A DNA stretch of 64,000 nucleotides from an uncultured Oscillospiraceae bacterium (GTDB lineage Bacteria; Bacillota; Clostridia; Oscillospirales; Oscillospiraceae): NCBI GenBank assembly GCA_934569225.1, contig CAKTKC010000013.1, forward strand, positions 16,826 to 80,825, in the 5' to 3' direction. Shown piece after piece: positions 7,485-16,271 of this stretch. Each line of letters opens with the position of its first letter. The first letter of the stretch is position 1. The notes under the pieces are model-generated. The model was given only the letters and a program-made list of their open reading frames with translations, did not search any database and was not told where the DNA came from. Made by a program: the position numbers and the translations under genes.

Positions 7485-8153
7485 GTGATTTATTGCGTAG
7501 AGGACGACGACAGCATCCGGGAGCTGATGCTGTATGCCCTGCGGGCGTCCGGTTTCGAGGCGGAGGGCTTTCGGGACGGCGTGGGACTGTTCGACGCGCT
7601 GAGCCACGCCCAGCCCCAGCTGATTATGCTGGATATCATGCTGCCCGGGATGGACGGCATCGAAATTCTCAAAGCCCTCCGGGGCAATCCCACCACCGCC
7701 CGCATCCCGGTCATTATTGCTTCTGCCCGGGGAACGGAGTACGACAAGGTGGTGGGGCTGGACTTAGGCGCCGACGATTATCTTGCCAAGCCCTTCGGCA
7801 TGATGGAGATGGTGTCCCGCATCCGGGCGGTTCTGCGCCGGACGGCTCCTGCGGCCGCCCGCGGACTGCTGCAAATGGGAAATCTGCGGATGGATTCCGC
7901 GTCCCATACGGTCTACGCCGGGGACGCCCGGGTGGAACTGACGCTGAAGGAATTTGAGTTGCTGAAGCTCTTCCTGGAGCATCCCGGCCGGGTCTTTACC
8001 CGGGATCAGCTGCTGGAACGGATCTGGAGCACGGACTACGTGGGGGAGACCCGGACGGTGGACGTACACATCGGCACCCTGCGCACGAAGCTGGGGCAGT
8101 GCGGCGAATACATCCGCACCGTCCGGGGCGTTGGCTACCGGATGGAGGCGTAG
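7485..8153 (+). CDS. OmpR-family response regulator, PhoP/PhoB-like
   Basis: DNA-binding response regulator of 222 residues. The receiver domain (about 1-115) shows the acidic pocket EDD near residues 6-8, phospho-acceptor Asp 50 in MLDIMLPGMDG and Lys 102 in YLAKPF. The C-terminal winged helix (about 128-220) ends with the usual GVGYRM. The start is GTG at 7485 behind GGGGGAA. The kinase gene begins three bases after it, so the two form one operon. A PAS-containing PhoR-type kinase and a phosphate symporter next door point to phosphate starvation signalling. That role is inferred from neighbours; a Van/Wal-like role is the alternative. Confidence 0.93.
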   Translation: MIYCVEDDDSIRELMLYALRASGFEAEGFRDGVGLFDALSHAQPQLIMLDIMLPGMDGIEILKALRGNPTTARIPVIIASARGTEYDKVVGLDLGADDYLAKPFGMMEMVSRIRAVLRRTAPAAARGLLQMGNLRMDSASHTVYAGDARVELTLKEFELLKLFLEHPGRVFTRDQLLERIWSTDYVGETRTVDVHIGTLRTKLGQCGEYIRTVRGVGYRMEA

Positions 8154-8156
8154 GCC

Positions 8157-9821
8157 ATGACGAAGCGGGTTTTTCGCTCGATTTTCCTGGCGTCGCTGGC
8201 AGTGCTGCTGGCAGCGGTGGTGCTGATCCTGGGGGCGCTGTACACCTACTTTTCCGACGTTCAGGCGGAGCAGCTGCGATTGCAGACGGCTTTGGTCGCC
8301 CACGCGCTGGAAACGGAAGGGGTTTCCTATTTTGACGGCCTGGATACCTCCGACCGCCGGATCACCTGGATCGCCGCCGACGGCACGGTGCTTTATGACA
8401 GCCGTTCCGATTCCGGCGTGATGGAGAATCATCTGGAGCGGGAAGAAGTGAAGGCCGCGCTGGCCACCGGCTCCGGCACCAGCTTCCGCTATTCCGACAC
8501 GCTGATGGAGCGGTATATCTACACGGCGCAGCGCCTGGGCGACGGCACGGTGCTGCGACTTTCCGCGGCGCAGAACACGGTGCCCCATCTGGTGCTGGGG
8601 GTGGTGAAGCCAATCATTCTGGTCATCGGCATTGCCGTCGCCCTGTCGGCGCTTCTTGCCGGGCAGCTGACAAAAAACATCGTCGCGCCGCTGAACGAGC
8701 TGAATCTGGACGACCCCATGTCCAACCGGGAATACGTCGAAATCCAGCCTCTTCTGCGGCGGTTGGACTCCCAGCAGGTACAGCTCCGGGCGCAGTCCCA
8801 GGAGCTGCGGCAGAAGCAGAAGGAATTCAACACCGTCACTCGCTCCTTAAGCGAGGGACTGGTGCTGATGAACAGCAGCGGCACGGTGCTGAGCATCAAC
8901 CCCGCCGCCACGCGGCTGCTGGAGATCACTCCCAACTGCTTAGGTGCGGACTTTGGTGTCGCCAACCGGAACGCGGCCATTTCCGCCCTGGTGGAAAAAG
9001 CCCTCACCGGGGAAAAGGCGGAGGAAAATGTGGCGTTGATCAGTGGAGAATATCTCGCCGCCGCCAGCCCGGTCAAATCCGACGGGGCGGTTTTCGGCGT
9101 GGTGCTGCTGCTGTTTGACGTGACCCAGAAGCAGAAGGCGGAGGCTCTCCGCCGGGAGTTCACCGCCAACGTCTCCCATGAGCTGAAAACCCCGCTCCAC
9201 GCCATTTCCGGCTACGCCGAGCTGATGAAGGACGGGCTGGTTCCCCCGGAGGACACCCGGCACTTTGCGGAGAAAATTTACAGCGAAGCCCAGCGCATGA
9301 TCGATCTGGTGGAGGATACCCTGCGCCTGTCCCGGCTGGACGAGGGCGCGGCGGACATGCAGTGGGCGCCCATTGACTTGTATGAAACGGCAAAGTCCGC
9401 TATGCAGGAGCTGACCGCCCCGGCGGAGCTGAAAAACGTCAGCGTCCAGCTGGAAGGGAAGAAGACCGTCATTCAGGGAATCCCTCAGCTGGTTTCCGGG
9501 ATCGTGTTCAACCTCATGGACAACGCCGTCAAGTACAACAAGGACGGCGGGCTGGTCATTGTGCGGCTCGGGCAGGAAGGAAATCAGGCCGTTCTCACGG
9601 TGACGGACACCGGCATCGGCATCAGCCCGGAGCATCAGGAGCGGGTGTTCGAGCGGTTTTACCGGGTGGACAAGAGCCACTCCAAGGAGATCGGCGGCAC
9701 CGGTCTGGGACTGTCCATCGTCAAGCACGCGGCGCTGACCCTGGGCGCGGCCATCGAGCTGGACAGCACCGTCGGCAAGGGGACGATCGTCACGGTGCGG
9801 TTTCCTATAGAGAAGAAGTAG
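8157..9821 (+). CDS. PhoR-like sensor histidine kinase
   Basis: Membrane sensor kinase of 554 residues. A membrane helix lies at about 8-29, an extracytoplasmic domain at about 30-142 and a second helix at about 143-168. A linker and PAS-like domain (about 225-320, LSEGLVLMNSSGTVLSIN) follow. The HisKA domain has phospho-acceptor His 341 in FTANVSHELKTPLHAISGY. The HATPase domain shows the N box NLMDNAVKYN, G1 DTGIGI, FERFYR and GGTGLGLSIVKH. This domain order is that of PhoR/WalK kinases. It would phosphorylate the regulator encoded immediately upstream. The start ATG is preceded by GGAGGCGTA. The signal sensed is not evident from sequence. Confidence 0.94.
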   Translation: MTKRVFRSIFLASLAVLLAAVVLILGALYTYFSDVQAEQLRLQTALVAHALETEGVSYFDGLDTSDRRITWIAADGTVLYDSRSDSGVMENHLEREEVKAALATGSGTSFRYSDTLMERYIYTAQRLGDGTVLRLSAAQNTVPHLVLGVVKPIILVIGIAVALSALLAGQLTKNIVAPLNELNLDDPMSNREYVEIQPLLRRLDSQQVQLRAQSQELRQKQKEFNTVTRSLSEGLVLMNSSGTVLSINPAATRLLEITPNCLGADFGVANRNAAISALVEKALTGEKAEENVALISGEYLAAASPVKSDGAVFGVVLLLFDVTQKQKAEALRREFTANVSHELKTPLHAISGYAELMKDGLVPPEDTRHFAEKIYSEAQRMIDLVEDTLRLSRLDEGAADMQWAPIDLYETAKSAMQELTAPAELKNVSVQLEGKKTVIQGIPQLVSGIVFNLMDNAVKYNKDGGLVIVRLGQEGNQAVLTVTDTGIGISPEHQERVFERFYRVDKSHSKEIGGTGLGLSIVKHAALTLGAAIELDSTVGKGTIVTVRFPIEKK

Positions 9822-9829
9822 AATGAATG

Positions 9830-9848
9830 GGAGGGGCGGCGCCCCTCC
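9830..9848 (+). terminator. Terminator after the sensor kinase
   Basis: GGAGGGG-cggcg-CCCCTCC followed by TATATTTT; it separates the two-component operon from the symporter gene. Confidence 0.7.
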
Positions 9849-9865
9849 TATATTTTCTGCCGGAT

Positions 9866-9881
9866 TTACGCAGATTTTACA
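9866..9881 (+). promoter_or_regulatory. Pho-box-like direct repeat before the Na/Pi symporter
   Basis: TTACGCAGATTTTACA: two TTAC units 11 bases apart, matching the element at 7395-7410 at 14 of 16 positions. A possible promoter (TTGACC near 9899) lies just downstream. It suggests both units answer to the same regulator. Confidence 0.5.
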
Positions 9882-9949
9882 TTCTGCTGATAATGGATTT
9901 GACCTTTTACTGATAAAATTGAATTATTCAAATGAGAGAGGTTGATTCC

Positions 9950-11695
9950 ATGGATATTTTCGACGTTCTGACCATGATCGGCGGGCTGTGCCTGTTTCTG
10001 TTCGGCATGAACCTGATGGGGGACGCGCTGGAACGGCGGGCGGGTTCCTCCCTGCGGATGCTTCTGGGGAAGCTCACCACCAACCGGATGCTGGGCTTTT
10101 TGACGGGTCTGGCCGTCACGGGCGTCATTCAGTCTTCCTCCGCCACCACGGTCATGGTGGTCGGATTCGTGAACTCCGGGCTTCTGACCCTGGGACAGGC
10201 CATCAACGTCATCATGGGCGCGAACGTGGGTACCACCGTCACCGCATGGATATTGAGTCTCAGCGGCATTGAAAGCGGGAACGTCTTCGTCCGGCTGCTG
10301 AAGCCCAGCTCCTTCACCCCCATTCTTGCGCTGGTGGGCATTGTGTACTACATGTTCATGAAGGACGGCAAGAAGAAGGACACCGGCATGATCTTTCTGG
10401 GGTTTGCGACCCTGATGTTCGGCATGGAGACCATGTCCGGCGCGGTCAGCAGCCTGAAAAATGTGCCGGAATTCCGGCAGATGTTCCTGATGTTCACGAA
10501 CCCTGTTCTGGGCGTTCTCGTGGGCGCGGTGCTCACCGGAATCATCCAGTCCTCCTCGGCGTCCGTGGGCATTTTGCAGGCGCTGTCCTCCACCGGCTCC
10601 GTGACCTATGCCGCCGCCATCCCCATTATCATGGGTCAGAACATCGGCACCTGCGTCACTGCGCTGCTGTCCAGCGTGGGCACCACAAAGAACGCCCGGC
10701 GGGCGGCAGTGGTGCATCTGATGTTCAACATCATCGGCACCGTTGTGTGCCTGACCCTCTTTGTGCTGGCGGACGCCCTGTTCTCCCCTGCCATTCTGGG
10801 AGAAAGCGCTTCTTATCTGGGCATCGCCATCTGCCACACGGTCTTCAACGTCATTTGCACAACCCTGATGCTGCCCGCGGCGGGTCTGCTGGAAAAGCTG
10901 GTGTGCAAAATCGTTCCCGACGGGAAGCAGCCGGAAGCGGTCTGTGAGCTGGACGAACGCCTGCTGACCACCCCCTCCATTGCCCTGGAGCGCTGCCGTG
11001 TGGTCACCAATGAAATGGCGGACGCGGCTGCCGCGACTTTGCGCAACGCTGCCGCTGCCATTCAGAACTACACGCCGGAGCTTGCTCAGGCCGTGCGGGA
11101 AGGGGAGAGCAAGACCGACCATTACGAGGACATCCTCGGCACCTATCTTGTCAAACTCAGCACTCTGAAAATCAGCGAAAGCGACAGCAGCGAAGCCGCC
11201 ATGCTGCTCAAGGCTCTCAGCGATTTTGAACGGATCGGCGACCACGCCCTGAATATTGTGGAGTCCGCCGAGGAACTGAAAAGCAAAAATCTGGCGCTGT
11301 CCGACGCCGCCCGTCATGAGCTGACCGTTCTGCTGCGGGCTGTGGAGGAGATCGTGGACATGACCTTCCGGGCGTTCCGGGACGACGATCTGGAAAAAGC
11401 CTACCGGGTGGAGCCTCTGAAGCAGGTCATTGACGATCTGAAAGAGAAAATGCGCATCCACCACATTCTGCGGATGCAGCAGGGCAGCTGTAGTATTGAG
11501 TCCGGATTTGTCTGGTCTGACTTGCTGACTGCGCTGGAACGGGTGGGCGACCACTGCTCCAACATTGCCGGGTGCGTCATCGACCTGCACCACCACAACA
11601 TGAACACCCACGAGGCCATCCGTTCCGCCCGGATGGAGAACGAGAATTTTGACGACGAATACAAGGCATATGCGGTGAAATACAGTCTAAAGTAA
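9950..11695 (+). CDS. Na+/phosphate cotransporter family protein with C-terminal PhoU-like domain
   Basis: Integral membrane symporter of the NptA/PNaS family (581 aa) that moves phosphate with sodium. The two characteristic repeats are visible: TGVIQSSSATTVMVVGF with MGANVGTTVTAW, and TGIIQSSSASVGILQAL with MGQNIGTCVTALL. About nine membrane segments cover residues 1-310. The C-terminal 220 residues are helical and PhoU-like (SDFERIGDHALNIVE, LERVGDHCSNIAG). The start at 9950 (GAGAGAGG upstream) is preferred to an ATG 18 bases earlier that forms part of that ribosome binding site. It follows the PhoP/PhoR-like operon and shares its upstream repeat, supporting phosphate control. Confidence 0.94.
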   Translation: MDIFDVLTMIGGLCLFLFGMNLMGDALERRAGSSLRMLLGKLTTNRMLGFLTGLAVTGVIQSSSATTVMVVGFVNSGLLTLGQAINVIMGANVGTTVTAWILSLSGIESGNVFVRLLKPSSFTPILALVGIVYYMFMKDGKKKDTGMIFLGFATLMFGMETMSGAVSSLKNVPEFRQMFLMFTNPVLGVLVGAVLTGIIQSSSASVGILQALSSTGSVTYAAAIPIIMGQNIGTCVTALLSSVGTTKNARRAAVVHLMFNIIGTVVCLTLFVLADALFSPAILGESASYLGIAICHTVFNVICTTLMLPAAGLLEKLVCKIVPDGKQPEAVCELDERLLTTPSIALERCRVVTNEMADAAAATLRNAAAAIQNYTPELAQAVREGESKTDHYEDILGTYLVKLSTLKISESDSSEAAMLLKALSDFERIGDHALNIVESAEELKSKNLALSDAARHELTVLLRAVEEIVDMTFRAFRDDDLEKAYRVEPLKQVIDDLKEKMRIHHILRMQQGSCSIESGFVWSDLLTALERVGDHCSNIAGCVIDLHHHNMNTHEAIRSARMENENFDDEYKAYAVKYSLK

Positions 11696-11712
11696 GCAGA
11701 AAAGTGTGAAAA

Positions 11713-11747
11713 GCGCCCGGCAGGAAATGGATTCCTGTCGGGCGCTG
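11713..11747. terminator. Bidirectional terminator
   Basis: A 15-bp AGCGCCCGGCAGGAA/TTCCTGTCGGGCGCT hairpin (one G-T pair) lies between the convergent symporter and nuclease genes; the minus strand runs into CTTTTC. Confidence 0.85.
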
Positions 11748-11749
11748 CA

Positions 11750-13357
11750 TTATTTCTTCCACTTTTCGATCAGGCTGACAATTTGCCCCGTGAGCTTGGC
11801 GTTGTCCTTGTTGGTGTTCCCGCGGCGGGTCTTGACCAGCGCGAGGAGCGCTTCCGCTGCTGCGACCATGTCCTCGTAAATCTGCTTCGCACGCTGAGTG
11901 CCCTTGAAGACGGCCGCCCGGTCGATCTTCACGCCCTCGGTGTAGGTGGTGAGCTTGCCGGTGATCAGATCGTATTCCGTGCCGCTGTAGGGGGCGTCGG
12001 CATGGTAGCCCATGGATTTCAGGGTCGCGCAGAAGGCTTTGCAGCTGCTGTCGTCGCCGTGGTTCACGAACACCATCTTCGGCTTTTCCCGGAAGCCTGC
12101 CAGCCAGTTGAGCAATCCTTCCTTGTCCGCGTGGCCGGAGGTGCCGTGGAGCATGGCGATCTCCGCGTTCACCGCGATGTCCTCGCCGAAAAGCTTTACG
12201 GATTTCGCCCCGTTTTCCAGCTTCCAGCCGAGAGAGCCCTCCGCCTGATAGCCTACGAACAGGATGATGTTTTCCCTGCGCCAAAGGTTGTGCTTCAGAT
12301 GGTGGCGGATTCTGCCCGCCTCGCACATGCCGCTGGCGGAGAGAATGACCTTGGGCTGGGGGTCGGTGTTGATGAGCTTGGATTCGTCGGAGGAAACGGC
12401 CAGCTTCAACCCGTCAAACCAGATGGGATTGGCGCCCTGCTTCAGAATGGCCTGGGTTTCCTCGTCAAAGTCCGTGGGGTCGCATTGCAGGAAAATTCCC
12501 GTCGCTTCCACGGCCAGGGGGGAGTCCACATACACCGGGAAATGGTCGTGTCCCGTCACCAGCCCCCGCTGCTTGATCTCCCGGATGGCGTAGAGCATTT
12601 CCTGCGTCCGCCCCACGGCAAAGGCAGGGATGACCAGATTGCCGCCCCGATCCAGCGCCCGCTGGATGCAGGAGGCCAGCTCCCCCACCGCGTCGCCCCG
12701 CTCCTTGGGGTGCAGACGGTCGCCGTAGGTGGACTCAATGACTAAGTATTCCGTCTCCGCCACCGGCTGGGGGTCCCGGAGCAAAGGCTGATTGACGTTG
12801 CCAACATCGCCGCTGAACACGATCTTCCGGGTCTGCTGCCCCTCCGTCAGCCACATTTCGATGGCGGCGGAACCCAGCAGATGGCCGATGTCCGTCATGC
12901 GGATGATGATGCCCTCCGCGGCCTGAACGGCGGCGTTATACTGGCAGGGGCGCAGAAGGCGCAGCGCCGCCGCCGCGTCGTTGGTGTCGTATACCGGCTC
13001 CACGGCTCGTTCCCCGGCGCGTTCGGCCTTGCGGGTGCGCCATTGGGCCTCCGACTCCTGAATGTGCGCCGAGTCCATGAGCATGATGCGGCAAAGATTG
13101 CAGGTGGATTCCGTGGCGTAGATCTGACCCCGGAAACCGTCCTTGCACAGCTTGGGGAGCATACCGGAATGGTCGATATGGGCGTGGGTCAGGAACACCG
13201 CTTCGATGGCGTTGGCTGGGACGGGCAGCGGGACGTTCTGGAAGATGTCCTCCCCCTGCTCCATGCCGCAGTCCACCAGATAGTACCGGCCGCTTACCTC
13301 CAGCAGCGTACAGCTGCCGGTGACTTCATGGGTCGCACCGATGAATTGAACTTTCAT
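11750..13357 (-). CDS. Beta-CASP metallo-beta-lactamase-fold RNase (CPSF73/Ysh1-like)
   Basis: A predicted zinc-dependent RNA-processing nuclease of 535 residues. The MBL domain has the metal motif THAHIDHSGMLPKL (His 58, His 60, Asp 62, His 63). The inserted beta-CASP domain shows IVIPAFAVGRTQEML-type sequence. C-terminal metal and CASP motifs are visible as SASGMCEAGRIRHHL and GTSGHADKEGLLNWL. Length and motif order fit the archaeal-type KH-less bacterial homologues found in many anaerobes, not RNase J. The start at 13357 is preceded by CTGGAGGTG; a longer frame to 13417 has no support. It appears monocistronic. Substrate RNA is unknown. Confidence 0.9.
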   Translation of the reverse strand: MKVQFIGATHEVTGSCTLLEVSGRYYLVDCGMEQGEDIFQNVPLPVPANAIEAVFLTHAHIDHSGMLPKLCKDGFRGQIYATESTCNLCRIMLMDSAHIQESEAQWRTRKAERAGERAVEPVYDTNDAAAALRLLRPCQYNAAVQAAEGIIIRMTDIGHLLGSAAIEMWLTEGQQTRKIVFSGDVGNVNQPLLRDPQPVAETEYLVIESTYGDRLHPKERGDAVGELASCIQRALDRGGNLVIPAFAVGRTQEMLYAIREIKQRGLVTGHDHFPVYVDSPLAVEATGIFLQCDPTDFDEETQAILKQGANPIWFDGLKLAVSSDESKLINTDPQPKVILSASGMCEAGRIRHHLKHNLWRRENIILFVGYQAEGSLGWKLENGAKSVKLFGEDIAVNAEIAMLHGTSGHADKEGLLNWLAGFREKPKMVFVNHGDDSSCKAFCATLKSMGYHADAPYSGTEYDLITGKLTTYTEGVKIDRAAVFKGTQRAKQIYEDMVAAAEALLALVKTRRGNTNKDNAKLTGQIVSLIEKWKK

Positions 13358-13440
13358 GTCTGCACCTCCAGGATTAAAGTCTGAACATACTATACCACAA
13401 TTCGCCACGCAGTGCAAGGTTTCGACCTTTTCAGATATGC

Positions 13441-13476
13441 AAACACGCCCGGTTCTTTGCAGAATCGGGCGTGTTT
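13441..13476. terminator. Terminator of glycogen phosphorylase gene
   Basis: AAACACGCCCG (13441-13451) pairs with CGGGCGTGTTT (13466-13476); T-runs lie on both sides, and it sits 10 bases after the glgP stop. Confidence 0.8.
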
Positions 13477-13486
13477 TGAATCAATC

Positions 13487-15820
13487 TTAATATTCGGTGG
13501 GCTTGATGTGCCAGATTTCCTCGGCGTACTGACGGATGGTGCGGTCGGAGGAGAACTTGGCGGCGGAGGCCACGTTCATCAGGCACTTGCGGCCAAAAGC
13601 AATGCGGTCGGCATAGTCCCGGTTGGCCTGGAGCTTAGTATCGAAGTAGGAAGCGTAGTCCAGCAGCAGGAAGTAATGGTCGGCCTGGTGCCAGCTGGCG
13701 CCGTCCAGCAGAGAATGGAACAGCTCCTGCTGGGCGTCGTCCGTGGGGACGGTGCCGTCCACCAGGGTGTCGATGGCGCGGCGCAGGTCGGCGTTGGAAT
13801 CGTAGATGCCTCTGGAATGGTAGGTGGGCTTCGCAGCGTTGATCTCATCCACGGTGTGGCCGAAGATATACTCATTCTCCCGGCCGGCCTCCTGGGCGAT
13901 CTCCACATTGGCGCCGTCCAGCGTACCCAGAGTCACGGCACCGTTGAGCATCAGCTTCATGTTGCCGGTGCCGGAGGCCTCCGTGCCGGCAGGGGAAATC
14001 TGCTCGGAAATGTCGGCAGCGGGGATGATATGCTCGGCGTAGGAGCAGTTGTAGTTCTGAACGAATACCACTTTCAGCTTGTCGGCCACGGCGGGATCGT
14101 TGTTGATCATCTTCGCCACCCGGTTGATATAGCGGATGATGGCCTTGGCACGGGCGTAGCCGGGGGCGGATTTCGCGCCGAAGAGGTAAACCGTGGGATG
14201 GAAGTCCGGCAGACGGCCTTCCTTCAGGCGGAAGTAGATGTCCACGATGGACAGGATGTTCATCAGCTGGCGCTTGTACTCGTGCAGACGCTTGACCTGC
14301 ACGTCGAAGATGAAGTCGGGATTCAGCGTCACGCCCTCGTGCTTGGCGATGACGGCGCACAGCTGCTCCTTCTTCAGGTGCTTGATGGCGTTGAATTCCA
14401 CCACGGTCTCGTCGTAGATCTGATTTTTCAGCTCGCCGATGAGGTCGAGGTTTTTCAGGAAGTCGCCGCCCACCTTTTCCCGCAGCATGGCGGTCAGCTC
14501 GGGGTTGCACAGGCCCAGCCAGCGGCGGGGGGTGATGCCGTTGGTCTTATTCTGGAACCGCTCGGGGAAGGCGTAGTACCAGTCCTTGAAGCAGTCGTCC
14601 TTCAGAATCTGGGTGTGGATCTCCGCCACGCCGTTGACATAGGAGCCGACGTAAACGGACAGGTTCGCCATGTGGGCGGTGTTGTCCTTCACGATGAACA
14701 GACCCGGATGCTCCCACTTGAGCTTCTTGTCAATGCGGCAGATGATGTCCACGATCTCGGGAACCACGCTGCGCATCAGATCCAGCGGCCACTTCTCCAG
14801 CGCCTCGCCCATGACGGTGTGGTTGGTGTAGGAGAAGGTCTTCTGGGCGACGTTGAAGGCATCGTCAAAGCCCATGCCCTCCGCCATCAGCAGACGGATC
14901 AGCTCGGGGATGGACATGGCGGGATGGGTGTCGTTGAGCTGCACCGCGTAGAACTCGGCGAAGCGGCTCAGGTCGCTGCCGTGGGCAATTTTGAAGGTGC
15001 GCAGCATATCCTGCAGGGACGCAGACGACAGCACATACTGCTGCTTGATGCGCAGGCGCTTGCCCTCCCATGTGGAGTCGTTGGGGTACAGGACGCGGGT
15101 GATGTCCTCGGCCTTGTTCTTGGCTTCCAAAGCCCGCAGGTAGTCCTGATTGTTGAAGGCGTTGAAGTCCAGCTCCTCCTCGGCCTCGCACTGCCACAGG
15201 CGCAGCGTGCCCACGTTCTCGGTGCCATAGCCGATGACGGGAACGTCGTAGGGAACGGCCAGAACGGTGTGATCGGGGAATTTAACCTTCACGGTGTGGT
15301 TATAGCGGCGGAAGGACCAGGGGTCGCCGTACTTCGTCCAGTCGTCGGCGTTCTCCACCTGGCTGCCGTCGGCGTCAAAGCTCTGCTTGAACAGGCCAAA
15401 CTTGTAGCGCAGGCCGTAGCCGGACAGGGGAATGTCCGTGGAAGCGGCACTGTCCAGGAAGCAGGCCGCCAGACGGCCAAGGCCGCCGTTGCCCAGAGCG
15501 TCGTCCTCGATGTCCTCGAGAACCGCCAGGTCGACCCCGTGCTCGGCAAACAGCTCCTTCATCTCGTCCAGGATGCCCAGGTTGAACAGGTTGGAATACA
15601 CCAGACGGCCGATCAGGTACTCGGCGGAGATGTAGTAGGCCTTGCGATTGGGCATACGGGTCTTCTTGGAATGGCTCCAATCGTCGGAAATGGCCATCAT
15701 AACAGCCTGACCCAGCGCTTCATGCAGCTCCTGAGGGGTGGCCTCCTGCAAAGAAACGTCGTAGGTGTACTTGAGCTGTGCCTCCGTCCATTTCAGGATG
15801 TTCAGACAGTTGTTGTTCAT
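13487..15820 (-). CDS. glgP: Glycogen/starch (maltodextrin) phosphorylase
   Basis: GT35 PLP enzyme (777 aa) releasing glucose-1-phosphate from alpha-1,4-glucans with phosphate. Visible signatures are the N-terminal KAYYISAEYLIGR, the LGNGGLGRLAACFLDS substrate loop, VQLNDTHPA and the PLP-lysine motif GTGNMKLMLNGA. Length is close to the bacterial norm (750-850). The start ATG at 15820 lies behind GGAGAGC. A consensus promoter lies about 265 bases upstream with a LacI-type palindrome just after it, so the gene is probably sugar-regulated. No other glycogen genes are adjacent. The glucose-1-phosphate it makes joins the flux from the GH65/PgmB operon farther along. Confidence 0.96.
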   Translation of the reverse strand: MNNNCLNILKWTEAQLKYTYDVSLQEATPQELHEALGQAVMMAISDDWSHSKKTRMPNRKAYYISAEYLIGRLVYSNLFNLGILDEMKELFAEHGVDLAVLEDIEDDALGNGGLGRLAACFLDSAASTDIPLSGYGLRYKFGLFKQSFDADGSQVENADDWTKYGDPWSFRRYNHTVKVKFPDHTVLAVPYDVPVIGYGTENVGTLRLWQCEAEEELDFNAFNNQDYLRALEAKNKAEDITRVLYPNDSTWEGKRLRIKQQYVLSSASLQDMLRTFKIAHGSDLSRFAEFYAVQLNDTHPAMSIPELIRLLMAEGMGFDDAFNVAQKTFSYTNHTVMGEALEKWPLDLMRSVVPEIVDIICRIDKKLKWEHPGLFIVKDNTAHMANLSVYVGSYVNGVAEIHTQILKDDCFKDWYYAFPERFQNKTNGITPRRWLGLCNPELTAMLREKVGGDFLKNLDLIGELKNQIYDETVVEFNAIKHLKKEQLCAVIAKHEGVTLNPDFIFDVQVKRLHEYKRQLMNILSIVDIYFRLKEGRLPDFHPTVYLFGAKSAPGYARAKAIIRYINRVAKMINNDPAVADKLKVVFVQNYNCSYAEHIIPAADISEQISPAGTEASGTGNMKLMLNGAVTLGTLDGANVEIAQEAGRENEYIFGHTVDEINAAKPTYHSRGIYDSNADLRRAIDTLVDGTVPTDDAQQELFHSLLDGASWHQADHYFLLLDYASYFDTKLQANRDYADRIAFGRKCLMNVASAAKFSSDRTIRQYAEEIWHIKPTEY

Positions 15821-16050
15821 GTTAGCTCTCCATTCTTAAAGCGGGTGCGCCGCCCTGGCATTTTGATACGGTTCCTTCAAGACAGCCTTCTGATAGTATA
15901 TCATATTCCGATCAGCATGTCCAGTTGAAACCGCCCCGAAAACGGCAAACAGGAAACTTTTTGCCGGTATCCGTCTGAGCGTGGGTCCTCCGGAGGAACT
16001 CCGGGGGAAGACGCCCCTGCGGCGGCGGAAAAGCGGCAGTTTCGGAAATT

Positions 16051-16060
16051 TGAAACGTTT
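16051..16060. promoter_or_regulatory. LacI-family operator before glgP
   Basis: GAAACGTTTC, a perfect 10-bp palindrome with the CG centre of LacI/CcpA-family operators, lies about 17 bases downstream of the expected start of the glgP transcript, where a bound repressor would block elongation. It differs from the GTTTAACGTTAAAC operators of the alpha-glucoside operon, so a different regulator is likely. Confidence 0.6.
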
Positions 16061-16083
16061 CCAATTCTTGCAGATTCCCACTT

Positions 16084-16112
16084 AGAATAATACCATTTTT
16101 CCATTTTGTCAA
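16084..16112 (-). promoter_or_regulatory. Promoter of glgP
   Basis: On the minus strand TTGACA (16107-16112), 17-base spacer, TATTCT (16084-16089). The resulting leader is about 250 bases with no recognised riboswitch. Confidence 0.75.
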
Positions 16113-16212
16113 GTAAAACCAGGCATAATATTATTTTTACCGGGTTTTATGGATTCTGCCCGTTCCGGGATGCCGCTATACCAATGTTAAAGGCACGTTC
16201 ACATTTCGTCTA

Positions 16213-16241
16213 TTTACTTTTCCCCGGAAGAATGGTATAAT
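16213..16241 (+). promoter_or_regulatory. Promoter of the rodA/ftsW-like gene
   Basis: TTTACT (16213-16218), 17-base spacer, TATAAT (16236-16241), 30 bases before the start codon. Confidence 0.75.
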
Positions 16242-16271
16242 GTAAAGCCATGATGGAAAGGAGGCGGTTGC

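Noticed and set aside
13412..15928. 838-codon open frame opposite glgP
   Set aside because: It is a shadow of glgP: the codon pattern and all recognisable motifs belong to the opposite strand.
16051..16060. Classical CcpA cre site
   Set aside because: The 14-base cre consensus spacing is not met; only the symmetric GAAACGTTTC core fits a LacI-family operator.
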